DNA of 64,000 nt, from contig CM043959.1 of the NCBI GenBank assembly GCA_014529385.2, positions 13,759,309-13,823,308 on the forward strand, in the 5' to 3' direction. Within the stretch, counting starts at the first letter, position 1. The number at the start of each line of letters is the position of its first letter. Positions 24,165-36,829 of this stretch are shown here, piece after piece. Both the position numbers and the translations under genes were made by a program. Source of the DNA: Adiantum capillus-veneris (taxonomy: Eukaryota; Streptophyta; Polypodiopsida; Polypodiales; Pteridaceae). Below the pieces are notes generated by a model. That model ran no database searches, was not told the DNA's origin, and worked only from the letters and a program-made list of their open reading frames with translations.

Positions 24165-24345
24165 AGTATTGATATCCTATCACCTGATGATATTTGGAAT
24201 TCTTTTAGAGAACCGGTTCATGGAGAAAGATGAAGCGGCTTCATTCGCATCATGGTATGGGATGGAGGCAAAAGGAAATTCTCTCTATCCATAGTAGGAG
24301 TTGCAAATAGGTGGGACCGATTGATCTCACATAGGTTCCAATACT
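24165..24345. mobile_element. Inverted-repeat unit, copy 1 (MITE-like), left arm deleted
   Basis: Nearly identical to copy 2 at 24752-24950 over about 160 bp. The right arm is present; in the left arm about 17 bases are missing between CCTAT and CACCT. No clear target-site duplication. Confidence 0.6.
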
Positions 24346-24471
24346 CTTACAAGTCATTTTGGTATTAGGATTATGATATACTTATATTTAATAGCATAAA
24401 TTCATGGTTTGCTTATTTCATTTAGTTGGGATATTGAAATATTCTCTTTTTTATTCTCTTGTGTCATCTAT

Positions 24472-24472
<1 letters not shown>

Positions 24473-24522
<50 letters not shown>
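24473..24522. repeat. (CT)n microsatellite
   Basis: About 25 CT units between the two inverted-repeat units. Confidence 0.95.
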
Positions 24523-24523
<1 letters not shown>

Positions 24524-24751
24524 TCCTGCCCATAGATACACTATACATATATTCACCCTCCACTTCATCATTCACTGAGTATGCTTTCACTCATACACAT
24601 TCAAGGTTAGCACTAACCACTAGGTACCTTTGGGTGCAATCTCAAACAGGTCAAGCACAAGCATTTATTCCCCTATGGTATGGCTTTTTGGGCTTTGATA
24701 TATTTTAAGATTGTTATTGATGAAAATGCGTAACTTATATAATTCTTGTAT

Positions 24752-24950
24752 AAGTATTAGAGCCTATGTGAGATCAGTCGGTCCCACCTGATGATATTTG
24801 GAATTCTTTTAGAGAACCGGTTCATGGGGAAAGATGAAGCGGCTTCATTCGCATCATGGTATGGGATGGAGGCAAAAGGAAATTCTCTCTATCCATAGTA
24901 GGAGTTGCAAATAGGTGGGACCGACTGATCTCACATAGGTTCCAATACTT
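24752..24950. mobile_element. Inverted-repeat unit, copy 2 (MITE-like), 38-bp arms
   Basis: Arms 24752-24789 and 24913-24950 match at 36 of 38 positions (core CCTATGTGAGATCAGTCGG). The 123-bp interior has two short palindromes (GAACCGGTTC, GAAGCGGCTTC). The arm begins AGTATTAGAGCC, which also resembles a decayed tRNA-Met primer site, so origin from inverted LTR-element leader DNA is an alternative to a MITE. Confidence 0.6.
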
Positions 24951-26828
24951 CTCTAATGTGGTTGAGTTTTGAAAAATGTGTATGATTACTTCAAAATAAA
25001 CGTTGGAATGCTTCAAATTTGCTAAATTTTTCAAGAAATTTGAAGTACTTACGGCTTTCGTAGGGAAAGAAAGACTATAGAATAATTATAGACCTAAGTG
25101 TTGTGTGAGAGGTCTAAAGATTTTCCAGTGCTAAGGATAGATTGGATATCCAGAGATCTAAAGATTTTCCAGTGCTGAGGATAGATAGGATATCCAAAGA
25201 TCTAGTTTCATGTCATATATAGTGATAATCCCCATAAAAATTGAATTTTATTGAATAAAGAGCATAGATTCAATTTTGGTATTCATGTATACTAAGTTAT
25301 CTCTCTCTTTCTCTTCTGTTTCTAGATGTATCTTAATCATTTAGATGACTTCTCAGTGATTTTGCAACGAACATTGTTTCCAGCTATGATTTTAGGTTCA
25401 ATGTCTATTGAGGAGTTAAAGTGGTTTGAACTTCAAGTGGCAACTACATAGAATGGAAATTGTATGTTGACACCCAATCCAAACATTGAACTCAAATATA
25501 TCATAAGTATATGATTGATTCCCAAAGGATGAGTTTCAAGAATAAAGATATGTCCTTTATGTCAACCTTTGCTCACCCATAGAAGTGCTTGATCAAAAGA
25601 TGGTTCTGGCTAAGAAGGCCCTTATCCTCAACCAAAGGTATGCCTCTTGTGAGAAAAGAATTCAAGCAAAAGAAATTGATTCTATTATGTACCACATGAT
25701 TGGTTTAGCAAGATCTATATATAGCTTGGATTATGTACAATCCTCATAATCGTATCATCATTATTACCTTTGACAAATATGAGAAGCCTAAATGTACTTG
25801 GGACTTTGTTCAATTATCTCCAATTAGAATGGGCCCCAATAACTACTTTTATAGAGAAGACATAAACAAATGATATGCTTATGTGAACTTTATTTATACA
25901 TTACCACCAACAAATAGTTCTCATGGAGAAATGTTACAAGGATGACAATATGAGCTTACAAGTTTTTAAACTTTGAAACCTAGAATGTGAGTAGGTACCA
26001 AGGGTAGAACATTGATTTTGGGATCCAAGACTTGGTTTATTAGACCTTTACCTATTTATGCACTTATTCTAGACTAAATTTATGATATTCTTTGTCATAT
26101 AATTGAATTTTAAAAAAAAAATTGTCCTATTGGGGTGTCTTGGATTAATAAGCTTTGAGGTGCAAGTTAAAATTTTATTAATTCATGACTAACTTGAGTG
26201 ATGGGATGTGTGTGTATATAGCTGACCAACATCCTCATGGGATTTCAGTGAATATCCTTTCATAGTTGATCACTTAAGAGTACGTAAAATGCGGAGTGGA
26301 AGTCTAATTTACATCAGTAACCACAATGCAACACTTATCAAGAGTATCAAATGGGTTCAATTCCAAGATGGATAAGGAGATACTAGTCACAAATAGGATA
26401 TGATATACCAATGTGTACAAACTACTTTTGAGAGCAATTAGAGAAACATGGATAGCAAGATTAATTCTCCTCTCAGTACTAATAACAGGGTGCTTTGATA
26501 TTGTGATGTTTAATGTGTAGACCCACAAATGTTCTAACAGCCTTACACAATCACTTAGCCTTATACCCCAAGAAGTTATTTTTTCATCATTTTGAGAGAT
26601 TATTTTTTCATAACCCTCACAAGGTAAAAATTCTATTTTAAAAACATAACAAATCTCATTGTATGGCAAACTTTGCAAGTATATATCGCACAAATGGGTC
26701 GGTAATACAACACAAGTTATCCAATCATTCTCTTTTTCTTGTCAAATATTTCACCTATCAAAATTTCATTATTCATAATGACCTAAAGACACATGTAACA
26801 AATATGTTTTTGAAATTGGATTGATTGT
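24951..26828. other. Unassigned DNA
   Basis: Contains a 43-bp tandem repeat near the start (listed). A 129-codon minus-strand frame at 26304-26693 has no recognisable motif. No LTR ends found. Confidence 0.5.
25110..25195. repeat. 43-bp tandem repeat, two units
   Basis: TCTAAAGATTTTCCAGTGCT recurs at a 43-bp step, followed by GGATATCC in both units; a third partial start follows. Confidence 0.85.
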
Positions 26829-27080
26829 ATGGATGATTACTTTGACTTGACTCATTCTTCTATCAAGAACAAGGCAAAAATCTCCAAGTTCAAGCTTGAA
26901 AAGATAGCCGAGCATCGGTTGAAGGATCATTCTGATAAGCATAGTGTCACTCCAAGTACGATGATTTGGGATTATCTTAAAGCTCAATTAAAGAATAATT
27001 ATCATAATAAGGTATATCAATTTGACTGCATGATAGAATTTCTTGATTATACTCAAGAAACCAAGGATTTAGAGTCATAG
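26829..27080 (+). pseudogene. gag: Ty3/gypsy Gag fragment
   Basis: 83 open codons whose pattern (LKDHSDKHSV, then WDYLKAQLKNNYHNKVYQF, then MIEFLDYTQETKDLES) is that of the retrotransposon Gag (retrotrans_gag) domain: a tryptophan, the LK..L spacing and the aromatic-rich end. The usual aromatic residues before it are degraded. It stops at a TAG, and no zinc knuckle or pol follows, so it is an orphan piece. Confidence 0.65.
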
Positions 27081-27169
27081 CAGGTTACACAATCCTATGA
27101 AGATTATACTCCAAAGTTTACCCCTTACAAACTTTATAGATGTCCTCAATACAAGTAACCAAGCATGCA

Positions 27170-27590
27170 AATTAGGTGGTAATGATCTCTCCTTAGGATA
27201 AAACAGCCCAAGATGTATAGTGTCACTCACGCAAAGAAAGATCCTTTTAACATCCTACCAATGTGTAAACCCTAGTGTATCATAAATCTATTGGCTTGTG
27301 AGACTGCAAAGTGAATATCTGACTTCATCTTGCATGCATAAATAAGACATCCAACTGCATTATGATCAAGAGTGACATTTGCAACATCTTAGTATCATGA
27401 AGACTCAATTTTAAACCTATTTCCATTGGATTAGAAATAGATTTGCAATCCTAAAGTCCAAACTTACATAGTAATGTCTCTATATATCTTGCTTGACACA
27501 AAGCAATACCTCAAAGTCACACTGCTTAAATTGTATGCCCAAGTCCATGTTTCAATTTCTATAAGTGCATCATATTTTGATTGTTATACC
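27170..27590 (-). pseudogene. pol: Copia RT end and RNase H start, decayed
   Basis: Minus-strand translation in shifting frames gives the characteristic Copia sequence after the polymerase palm: GIALCQARYIETLLCKFGL, then SNPMEIGLKLS, then LIYACKMKSDIHFAVSQANR, then TIHLGLF. These align with the GI-x-x-SQ-x-KYI, P-STPME and RPDI-x-FAV-x-x-x-SR-F-M motifs. Several frameshifts and stops. No catalytic YVDD segment found upstream. Confidence 0.7.
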
Positions 27591-29556
27591 CGTTTAATTT
27601 TTTGCATAAACTAAAAACAACCAAACATAACTCTCTGATGCATATGATACATGTCAACAACCTAAACAAGTACAAGCAGACATAGGTGCATCCAATTTAT
27701 TATCATTTTGACATACATTTAGTCTCTTCACTCTTAGCCTTAATCCATCAAGTACATCATGTGCATCTACATTTCTAATAGACTAATCTATAACATTTTT
27801 TCAATCCCTCGTAGGTTGTATATTCAAGTTTCCATCATTAAAAGCAAGCAATAAAGTGTCATAAATGTCCGATGAGCTTACATTAATGTTTATAGCTTTA
27901 AAAAATCCTCCACAAATATAATATCTTGTGAAACCAAGATACAATTTATTTGTGAATGGCACAACTTGTAGCCCTTGCTTTCAAGAATCTAATATTTTGT
28001 GTTGCTTGTGCTCTAGAAAATAGTTAACTGAAGCTCATTTTTCTTTCTTTTACTCTTGTTATGTTTTTTGTTCTAAGGTCTGTTCTTATCTTAATATCCA
28101 TGAGAGCTTGTAAAAAGATGAAAACAATGGAATGTAAATGAAAATCAAAGGGATCCAAATGTAGTGTCATTTTTAACACCATCAAGAGGTTTGAAATTTA
28201 TTATATCTAATTTCTATCTCATTTTCTTCAGCATGATAATTTGAATTTTGAAACAAAGCCTCATCTATGTATAAAGCAGAACAAAAAGAAAATTTGATGA
28301 GAAAAGAGAAAAATCAAGATAGAAAAAGAAATTGAACAAACATAAATTACAATCGTGCTTACATGAAAGGAAATTGAAACAAGAACCATTAGGATCATCC
28401 ATTAGCTTTAGAACACTAGGTTAATTTTGTCGCATCAGCAAGGTCTGGGCAAGTTAAGGCTATTAAGATCCAAAACATAGTGGACTTAATAACTTTGCCT
28501 GTCACTCTATAAAGCCAATATGTTGTATAATTTGCCATAGCAAAGATTGCAATAAATATTATCAATCCTACAATCATCTCATTTGAGTGATGGAGTTGGT
28601 GGTTACTTTCATTACTAATTTATTAACCAAATTTATTGAGGCTAAATCTATTAAGGTTGGATAAGTTATCTCATATTTTTTTGAGTCATAGTTTTCTTCA
28701 AAACAAAACTAATAATATTCATTAATAAGCTTCCTATCAAGCTTCCTGACTGGGATGATGTTTCTTGAATTGCACTTATTGGAAGATATGTCCAACATGG
28801 CCAAGACAAAAGGTGCAAATAGAGAGCCCTCTAGCACCCAATCAAAGCATGATATTAACATGGGCATTCAAATTATGATGATTTCTTATGAATATATTTG
28901 GCTTTCACTCACATACTTTCTCTTGTATATATACTCACAATTAAATTGTAAGTTATGCGATCAGAGAGCACATTCAAGGGCCAGCTTCTCATAGTATCGT
29001 TTTTAATGTTGTTAATTTTTCACATTAACTCTACACCTTAGATTGCTACATTATATTGGAGTCTTCTTTCCTAGAGAGCGATAGGTATCCTTCTCAACAT
29101 ATTTGTGCTTCACTTACAACTAAACCTAGTTTGCATGCTTCTTCACATGCCCATGATAAGTTCACAATTAGCCATGTCTGTTTGATCATTGCCAACTAAT
29201 GAGTCTTGTTAATTTGATCAGGAAGTCCCATGAACACCATTTATCACTACTTGCTTTGGGCTTGGTTTGGTTTGGCTGCTCACAATAGTTGATGGCTTGG
29301 TCTGATTTGGTTACCCACAATAGAAGACAAATTACTCGTGTTCAAATATCACCTTTGGCACCTCATTACACCCCATTGCATTGAAATGCTTTCTATAAGC
29401 ATAATATATGTACAATATATGTGAGTTTGCTTCTCTTCTCCTATCTCACCATCTTATCCTACTTTCATTAGAACCTTCTTCTCACTTGATTGCGATCCGC
29501 AAATCATGGGCACATACACAAGTGCATGTTAATGCAATCTTCTTGGAGTTTTAATG
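27591..29556. other. Unassigned AT-rich DNA
   Basis: No domain recognised on either strand and no LTR ends found. Confidence 0.5.
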
Positions 29557-30600
29557 CTTCTTCTTAATGGACTATTTTTGCTCAAATGTTAAGTTAGCTA
29601 AGGTCTGTAATTAGCAAAGCAATAGAGGTAGAGGGGACCAAACCCATCTTGCAGTAGCCAAAGTATGGCTCAACATACCAATCAAGCAGACATTGTGTGT
29701 GTTGCACACATTATCCAAGACTGCAATCTAGTTATAAGTTGGCATGCAACAGAGCAGTGACATATTTTGGAAATAATTCAATTGCACAAGAAAATATACG
29801 GTCAATGGTAGGGTAAGGTCCACCGTGGCAACACATAGCTATTTTGGTGGTGCTATGATGAGTATAGAAGTTGGCAAGGCTGAGCTCTGGGCTTCTTGGG
29901 ATGAGAAGTTGCTAATGAGCACGTGCTTAAAAGGGCACTACTCTGTCACATAGCTATGTCTTCTGATATAGTCAGTGTACGTGCACTTGTAAGCATGCAA
30001 ACTAATGAAGGATCTCATAATTCAGCCCAATGTGCCTGAGTGCAAACCCATAATCATCTTTATCTATGTACATCGACTCAAGGCTTCCTTCAGTCTCTAT
30101 CAGCTCAAGCCACATTTATCAAAATCATAAATGCCAACATCGATGGCTACATACAAGTGCTTCCAAAATTAAAAAACAAAAAACAACTTACCTCTAGTCA
30201 TCCACATTCACGTAAAGGCTAGAGGGATGTTAGGCTATCAATGATTGGACAACAAAGAAACGCCTATATCTAACAGTCCATGCCAGCAATGTTGGTGTCC
30301 TCTCTTCATAAAGCAGAATCCATGGCCCACAACAATAGCAAATCCATAGTAACCATTCATTCAAGTTAACAAAGGCTCACATAGAACCTTTCTTTATCAA
30401 TCCAAACTGCCATGAATAGTTAGAGATAGGTATGGCCATGCATCCATCATTTAACAACCTAATTGTCTATCATAGCCATAAACTTTTGTATCAAAATTGC
30501 TCATCACTTTTTGTGGACACCTATCTCTAGCCATTCATGTTTGCATTGATAGCTAGAGACAATTCTCAAAGATCAAAGATAGGCAAATTCAATGGTACAT
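29557..30600. repeat. Dispersed repeat family, copy 1
   Basis: Matches 50930-51859 plus 54670-54760 over about 1 kb with substantial divergence (shared: AGCAAAG-AATAGAGGT, GGTAGG-TAAGGTCCACC, GCTATTTTGGTGGTG, CTTGTAAGCATGCAAA). Non-coding. It contains several copies of a roughly 36-bp imperfect hairpin motif. Confidence 0.7.
30524..30559. repeat. Hairpin motif in the dispersed family, copy 1
   Basis: TCTCTAGCCATTCATG pairs with the following ATTGATAGCTAGAGA with about three mismatches. Related, more decayed motifs are near 30195, 30270, 30405, 30656 and 30735. Confidence 0.55.
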
Positions 30601-33330
30601 AAAGGCATTCACATCATGAATGTAAGGAGACATATAAAAAGTGCATATAGTGGGCTCTAGCCATCCATGCCATAACCACAATTTTTGAGAATAAACGATA
30701 TCCGGCACTCCTCTCTAACACCTACCTCAAGCAATCTATGTCAGCAAGGATGGCTAGGGAAGATTGGTTTCATAGAGGAGTAATGAGTCAATTTCATAGA
30801 GCATAAAGGCATTTCCACCAAGAATTAGATAGCATATACCTAAGTAGAAATACAAGGTGGATGGGTTTGAGGAGGTTCCCTAAGATATAGGTTTCTTGAT
30901 CATTGTTGCATAGTGGTCCTAGAGTGGTGAGATTGGCAAGACCATGTAGGTCGACAGCAAGGAGTGCCAAAGATAGCTTTCTTAATATAAAAAGAGCACT
31001 CCCAATTCTTAATTGCACGTATACTTCTTAAATTTGTTAAAAAAACATGTCTCTTTCATCATTGGTTCTCTTGAAGTTTTACCCAAAGCTTCTATAATAA
31101 TGTTTCTCAAAGTAGTATATAGAAACCATTAATTGACCACCCATAATAAATTTCAAAACTTCAATCCTTAACTCTACTTACATACATTAAGACAATGCAA
31201 TTTCCATTATGGAAATCTGAAACATATACAAAACCTAAGCACATACACGCAAACAACTTTATTAGGTCATGCACACACTTATTATATAATAAATTTAGAT
31301 GCCATCAAACATGCAATTTCAACCAATGTGTCAAAGTATTAATCACATACACTCATCAAAAAAAGTGAGCTCATGTACACATAATTAAACCTACTCAAAC
31401 ACAAGCAGACACAATGGAACATAATTAAATATGCATATGCATACACAAATAACATAGCCAAGAATGCAACATGTTCACTAACTAAGGTAACTTATTGTAC
31501 AAAATACTAATTCAGATGCAAGCAAAGTACTAATGACATGATTTGGAGTTAAGAAGTAAAATATTCTGCATAAACATAAAAAACAATTAAGTGTGATAAT
31601 AATTAAGCCATTAAAGAAGTTTATATTATGATAAAGAGTGAACAAGAACATTAAAAGTTCAAAAACATCATAACAAAATATATACTCTTTAAAAATTCAT
31701 AATTAAAAGTAAAAGCCTCTTTTAATACGCTTTCATGTCAAGTTCTTATACGACGTACATAAATAGGTATATCCTACCTGAAGCACGCATGAGGAGGGGA
31801 AAAGATGTTCGTAATTATGAACATCAAAGTGTCAAAATTTTCACACAAACAAGAGAGTAGTGCCCCCACATTAATACAACTCACAACCCTATCAACTCAA
31901 AGAACACAAAAATCATTCTTAATGAATGTACCGAGGTAGAACTATGCATGCTCTTTGGCTATGAAAAATGTATCCTTCCATAAGTATAATGGCTAAACTA
32001 GGTACTACTAGGACCTCCTATGCACAATGAGAACAAGATACTATTTCATAATTTTATTATTGTTATAGTTGTATGTTATAAGTGATTCTTCTCATACATC
32101 TCTTTAGTATATGGATTTCCATCACAAGAAGAATAGTTTTTCTTCACACTTTATCAGCTTATCAGCAGATAATAATTGTGTCTCCATCTAGAAAACATTC
32201 AAAGTAGGTAGTTAGGTAGGTGGCTACAATCTATCTCTTATAGTGCTTCAAAAATCATCTTGACTCCACACACTTCTTCCATCCTTGATGCTTCACTTGC
32301 AATACTACAATTGAATTGTGATATTGAATTTACATTATTATTTGCAGTGTTGTTGCAGTTGAAACCCATTCTTTGCTTGCAGAACATAATCTTATTTAAC
32401 CTAGGATGATATGTATGGTTCTTGGTACATATCTATCAAAACTTATCTTTTATTTGATTTTAAAATATTTTTTTAAAAAACTTGGCGAAGTCTTTTATCC
32501 CTATCAATGTATGGGTTATGGTTATCCATTTTATTCATTTTCATGGTAGCTTGTCTATCTCACATCAACCTCTCAAAATGCACACTAGATTATGTCTATA
32601 AATGTTATGCACCAAATTGTTTCTTTGCATGTGTTTTGGTTGTTTCTCATTACCCGTAGGTGTCATCTACTCTTGTTGGCCTTGATGGCATGTAAGCCCA
32701 CACCATGGTGTTACCCCACTCGCTTAGCTTGTACAAAAGATCATGTGACTAAACCAAGGACAAAAAAAATGCTTTATCTATGTAAGGTTAATGAGGACAT
32801 TAGAAATTTTGAGGTATATGCCTTTAAGGATGTCTTTAACCAATTACTTGGAGCCTATATTGAATTTAGAGCAAGGGCAAAGTGACAAAGCAACCATACC
32901 ACGTCATGTTCTGAATGAATATTTGAAAAGACAGAGGTTACTAAGAAGATATTTCAATAAAGAGAGATATTAGAATAATAGGTGGAGTGTGGTTGCATCA
33001 CATAATGCATCGGTGTCATCCATGTCTCAAGCCTTTATTAGGATGCATGCTCATTTTGTAGTGTCTCTTAGCTTGGGTAGCAAAGATAACCTCATATAGT
33101 GGTGTTGACATATATCTCAAACAAAACAAGGACAACAATAAAGTCTAGGACGAGGAGGAAGTTGGTGGCTGTGAGGTACATCCCTCTGAGTAAACATAGT
33201 GCATATCTTAACTTTAGAGTAAGGACAAAGTATAGTGATCGTGCAACATCACGTCTCTAATGGATAGTTTAAAAAAGGGAGATAGGTAGGAAGACATGTA
33301 AATTAAGGGAGACATTAAAATACAAGATGG

Positions 33331-33386
33331 ACACACACACGTACACACACACACACATAGAGAGAGAGAGAGAGAGAGAGAGAGTA
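33331..33386. repeat. Compound (AC)n(GA)n microsatellite
   Basis: AC repeats with one GT interruption, then about 13 GA units. Confidence 0.95.
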
Positions 33387-33661
33387 GGTATTCAGACAAT
33401 TTTATCATTTAAAAGCCATATTGAACCATGGAAAAAGATCGCCAATATTTGCAACCACCCATTTGAAGTTAATCCAAGCATTTTGAGTACAATAGATGAT
33501 GTGATAGTGAGGAAAAAAGAAGGGTTTTCAATACATGATCTTGCTATATGGAGGATCCATGGTTGTCATGCATGTGTATTAGACAAAGGAGTATCATGTT
33601 GCCACCATCACCCACAAAAAAACAAGAGATTGTTAGTCCATTTGGTGGAAGGCAGGTTTCA

Positions 33662-33665
<4 letters not shown>

Positions 33666-33724
<59 letters not shown>
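33666..33724. repeat. (GA)n microsatellite
   Basis: About 29 GA units, uninterrupted. Confidence 0.97.
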
Positions 33725-33726
<2 letters not shown>

Positions 33727-36599
33727 CTTTCATTGGAAAGGATACATGCACACTCAAATTTAGGGAGGCTCTAGTTGTGCATATGTTTCAGCATGCATGT
33801 GGCGATGATGGCACCATGGCCCTCCTCCTCCTCCTCCGGGGTTGTATTGTCCAATGTGCCTATGTGGCAAGCATGGCCCCAAGCTATATCATTCCAGCTG
33901 GAGCCTTGGGCTGCAATCTATGGTTATGAAGAAGAGGGTAGGCAAGCGCGCAATCATGTAGGTTCTAGGAAGGCACTGATGAAGTGAAACCTTGATGAGC
34001 TAGCAACTTGCAAGGGCGGAAATGATCATGAGCCATAGTGATGGGGGTGCTGGAGTGGTGGGAGGGCCCGAGAGCCTCATATCCCACAGTGGTCTCAACA
34101 TGTAAGAGTGATATCGAGGGTTAAAAATGGCCACAGGTGATATTGCTTTTGAAAATGCATCTATATACGGGTTGATAGCATTATTATGTTGTTAGCTCTT
34201 AAGGAGATTTTTGACACTCACCATGCACCATCCTATATGTAAAATATTGTATGTGCAATAGAAAAGTAGCTTTTGTGTATTTTAGATGTGATGGTACAGT
34301 ACTATCCATAATATTGTGTTTATATAAATCAGTATTGCTTTTATGTCTCATTAAGAGCCACAAATCCTCTTTGTTTGTGTATTTGTTTAGTACAATGCAT
34401 CGTTTTAGAATAAAAGGCTCTTAAAGAGCATTTATACAATCATCATGCATCATACTGTATGAGAGAGAGTGTGTGAAGAGAGAAATTTAAGTGCAACCAT
34501 AAGTTATTGTCCCTAATAGCTTTATTTATCTCATTGTTTTATGTTTCATTATATGCTATGAGCCACAACTAAAAGCCAATAAAGATACACATAAAAATAA
34601 GCACACACTTGTTTGTCTTTTAAAAGACATTCACTTATACACACATCTATAACAATATAGAGAAACATAAATTGAAATGTAAAAATACTTACCAAAATAC
34701 ACATAGATATACACACTCTTGTTTATCTATCAAAAATCCATTCACTCATACACATGTTGTTGTGCGCATCTCAAACACCCCAATTTTTTGTAAACTTGTA
34801 AATATAGACATGATGTTTGATGTCAAAAGGTGTGTGGGATTAAATGGGTTTTTTTATCTTGCTTTAGCAAGAAAATACACATGCACATGTGATGCAAGTT
34901 GCACTAATGTAGCACTAATTGTATATAGCTAAGTGAGTTTTTTTGAAGTGTCACTTGTATTATAGAACTAGAACTCATGTACAAATACAAAAAGATCAAC
35001 TAAATATCAAAAACTTGTAGGTTTTTTGCTCATTGTACCTCCTCCATGCATTTTGATGCAGTTTTTTGCCCTTGACTAGGCGCCTTGCCTATGTGTAGTC
35101 GGGCCATGGTAGCTTGCACATAGAGGTGCATAGATTTGAAATTTGTGGTCTTGAAAGTAGTAAAAAATAAAGAGGATTTTTTAGGCTTAAAAGCATCCCT
35201 TTTGGAGTTGTGGTTTGGGAGGTACAGTCTATTTCCCACAAAGTATTGGATATGGCACCCCATAGGGAAGCTCCCTTTTCTGGCAATGTGTCTAAAGTTC
35301 AAAATTGTGGTTTTGAAGAATCTTCTAATATCTCTTTTTCTCAAGTGCATGGTTGGTGTATGTTGTAATTCCATGCCAGTGTAGGTGCTTTCTAGTTTTC
35401 ATAATGGTCTTGTGGGTGCATGTGTTTGTAAATTCCCAAAGGATCACATTCTTTGAGTTGTGGTGTTGTGGGAGTTCCTTTCATATGTTTTTTGTGCCGA
35501 ATTTGTGTCTTGAGCATGATTGGAAGACATTGCTAAAGAGGTGCCCCTTGTTTTTGTTTTCCCAACAATGTTTACATAGATATATAGAAATATGATTAAA
35601 AACTTCACAATTGTTTAGAGACAACCTAGGAGTAGGGAGACAAATGACATTAGAAATAGAAAGGAAGAAATCATTTGGTTATGCACATCAACAACATTTA
35701 ACAAGATTCAGATGTAGAGGAAATGGGAAAGACAGCGACATCTACTAAAGGAGGAGATGTGGGGTTAGATAGATTTTGAATTAGGAGCAGAAGAAGAATC
35801 AAATGATATAGGAGAGGAGGTGTCAAGTCTAGTTAATCATCTCAAGAGCTAATGCACTCAATTGGTATGTGTCCAAGCCAAGTTGATAAATAAGAGATGT
35901 TTCCTCTACATGTCAAAGCATTGCCTTCAAAGAAAACCAATTAGTTATTGTTTTAAGAAGTTGGAGCCCGTGAGTAAAGAAGAGCATGGAGGTGCCATGG
36001 CAAGCCAAATAAAAAGACTATCTTATGAAGAAGTATGGTTGGAGCATTTTCAATCTACCACCTCAAAGAATATCTAGTAGCCACGTCTAGCAAGAACCCA
36101 AATGCAAGCCAAGAATGAGGAAGGCCTAAAAACAGTCCTCACTTCAATGGATAATAATTTCATTACATGGTACAAATTCAACCCTTCAAGCTTGAAAAGT
36201 CCTAGATAAGCTATTTATAAAAAATTCCAACAGTATAAAGATATTAATTAAAATTTTACTATGTGGCATCACCAAACCTCCTTAAATTTATCAAGTTTCT
36301 CATTTGAGTGATAAATGTGAAATGAAGGGTAGTGTTTGACTGAGTTTCTTTCAACTCAAGAATTTTTTCATCTCCATTGAGGAATATAATATCATTTATT
36401 TTAGATATGGAAGTGTGTTACTTTTTTATATCAACATTAAATTTGAAGTTCATAATATCAAAGAATTACAAAGTTACCACAATTTATAGATGCTCTGATC
36501 AGTATACTAGTGTAGATCTTTGAAAATTTGCAGCACCTTGAAGTGAATTCCAATGGTATTTGGAATTAATTCAAATTTGAATTGATGATGTTTTAAAAG

Positions 36600-36829
36600 T
36601 CTTCTATTAAACCATACCAATCATAGAGACCACATAGGTCACATGCAACACCACACGGGTGATGTAGATTCAATATTGTTGAGGACACAAACTTATGCAA
36701 TAATGCCCTTTTTTAGCTACTAAAGGTTCTACATAAAATGATGCACACTGTTTTGAAGTACAAAATGTATTTGTACTCCAAAATAGTGTCCTTTCTTCTT
36801 TGCATGTAACACTGAAATTTCTACAAACT
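36600..36829 (-). pseudogene. Probable end of the Copia RNase H, beyond the Ty3 insertion
   Basis: This flank joins 49955 once the 13-kb element is removed. The minus-strand reading VLHAKKKGHYFGVQIHFV has the spacing of the Copia PVFHARSKHIEVHYHFV motif, which should follow the RNase H on the other side. Weak and partly inferred from position. Confidence 0.35.
36825..36829. repeat. Target-site duplication, left copy
   Basis: AAACT, identical to 49950-49954 on the other side of the element. Confidence 0.85.

Larger units (their letters stand above)
30601..36599. other. Unassigned AT-rich DNA
   Basis: No LTR pair and no domain. Two diverged copies of a stretch of about 140 bp are near 32838 and 33190. 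Frames of 60-114 codons (for example 35030-35374 on minus) carry no recognisable motif. Microsatellites are listed separately. Confidence 0.45.

Noticed and set aside
26304..26693. 129-codon minus-strand frame as a gene
   Set aside because: No domain, no promoter, no conserved neighbour; AT-rich DNA yields frames of this length by chance.
35030..35374. 114-codon minus-strand frame and an overlapping plus-strand frame
   Set aside because: Opposite-strand overlap, no motif on either, no element boundaries nearby.
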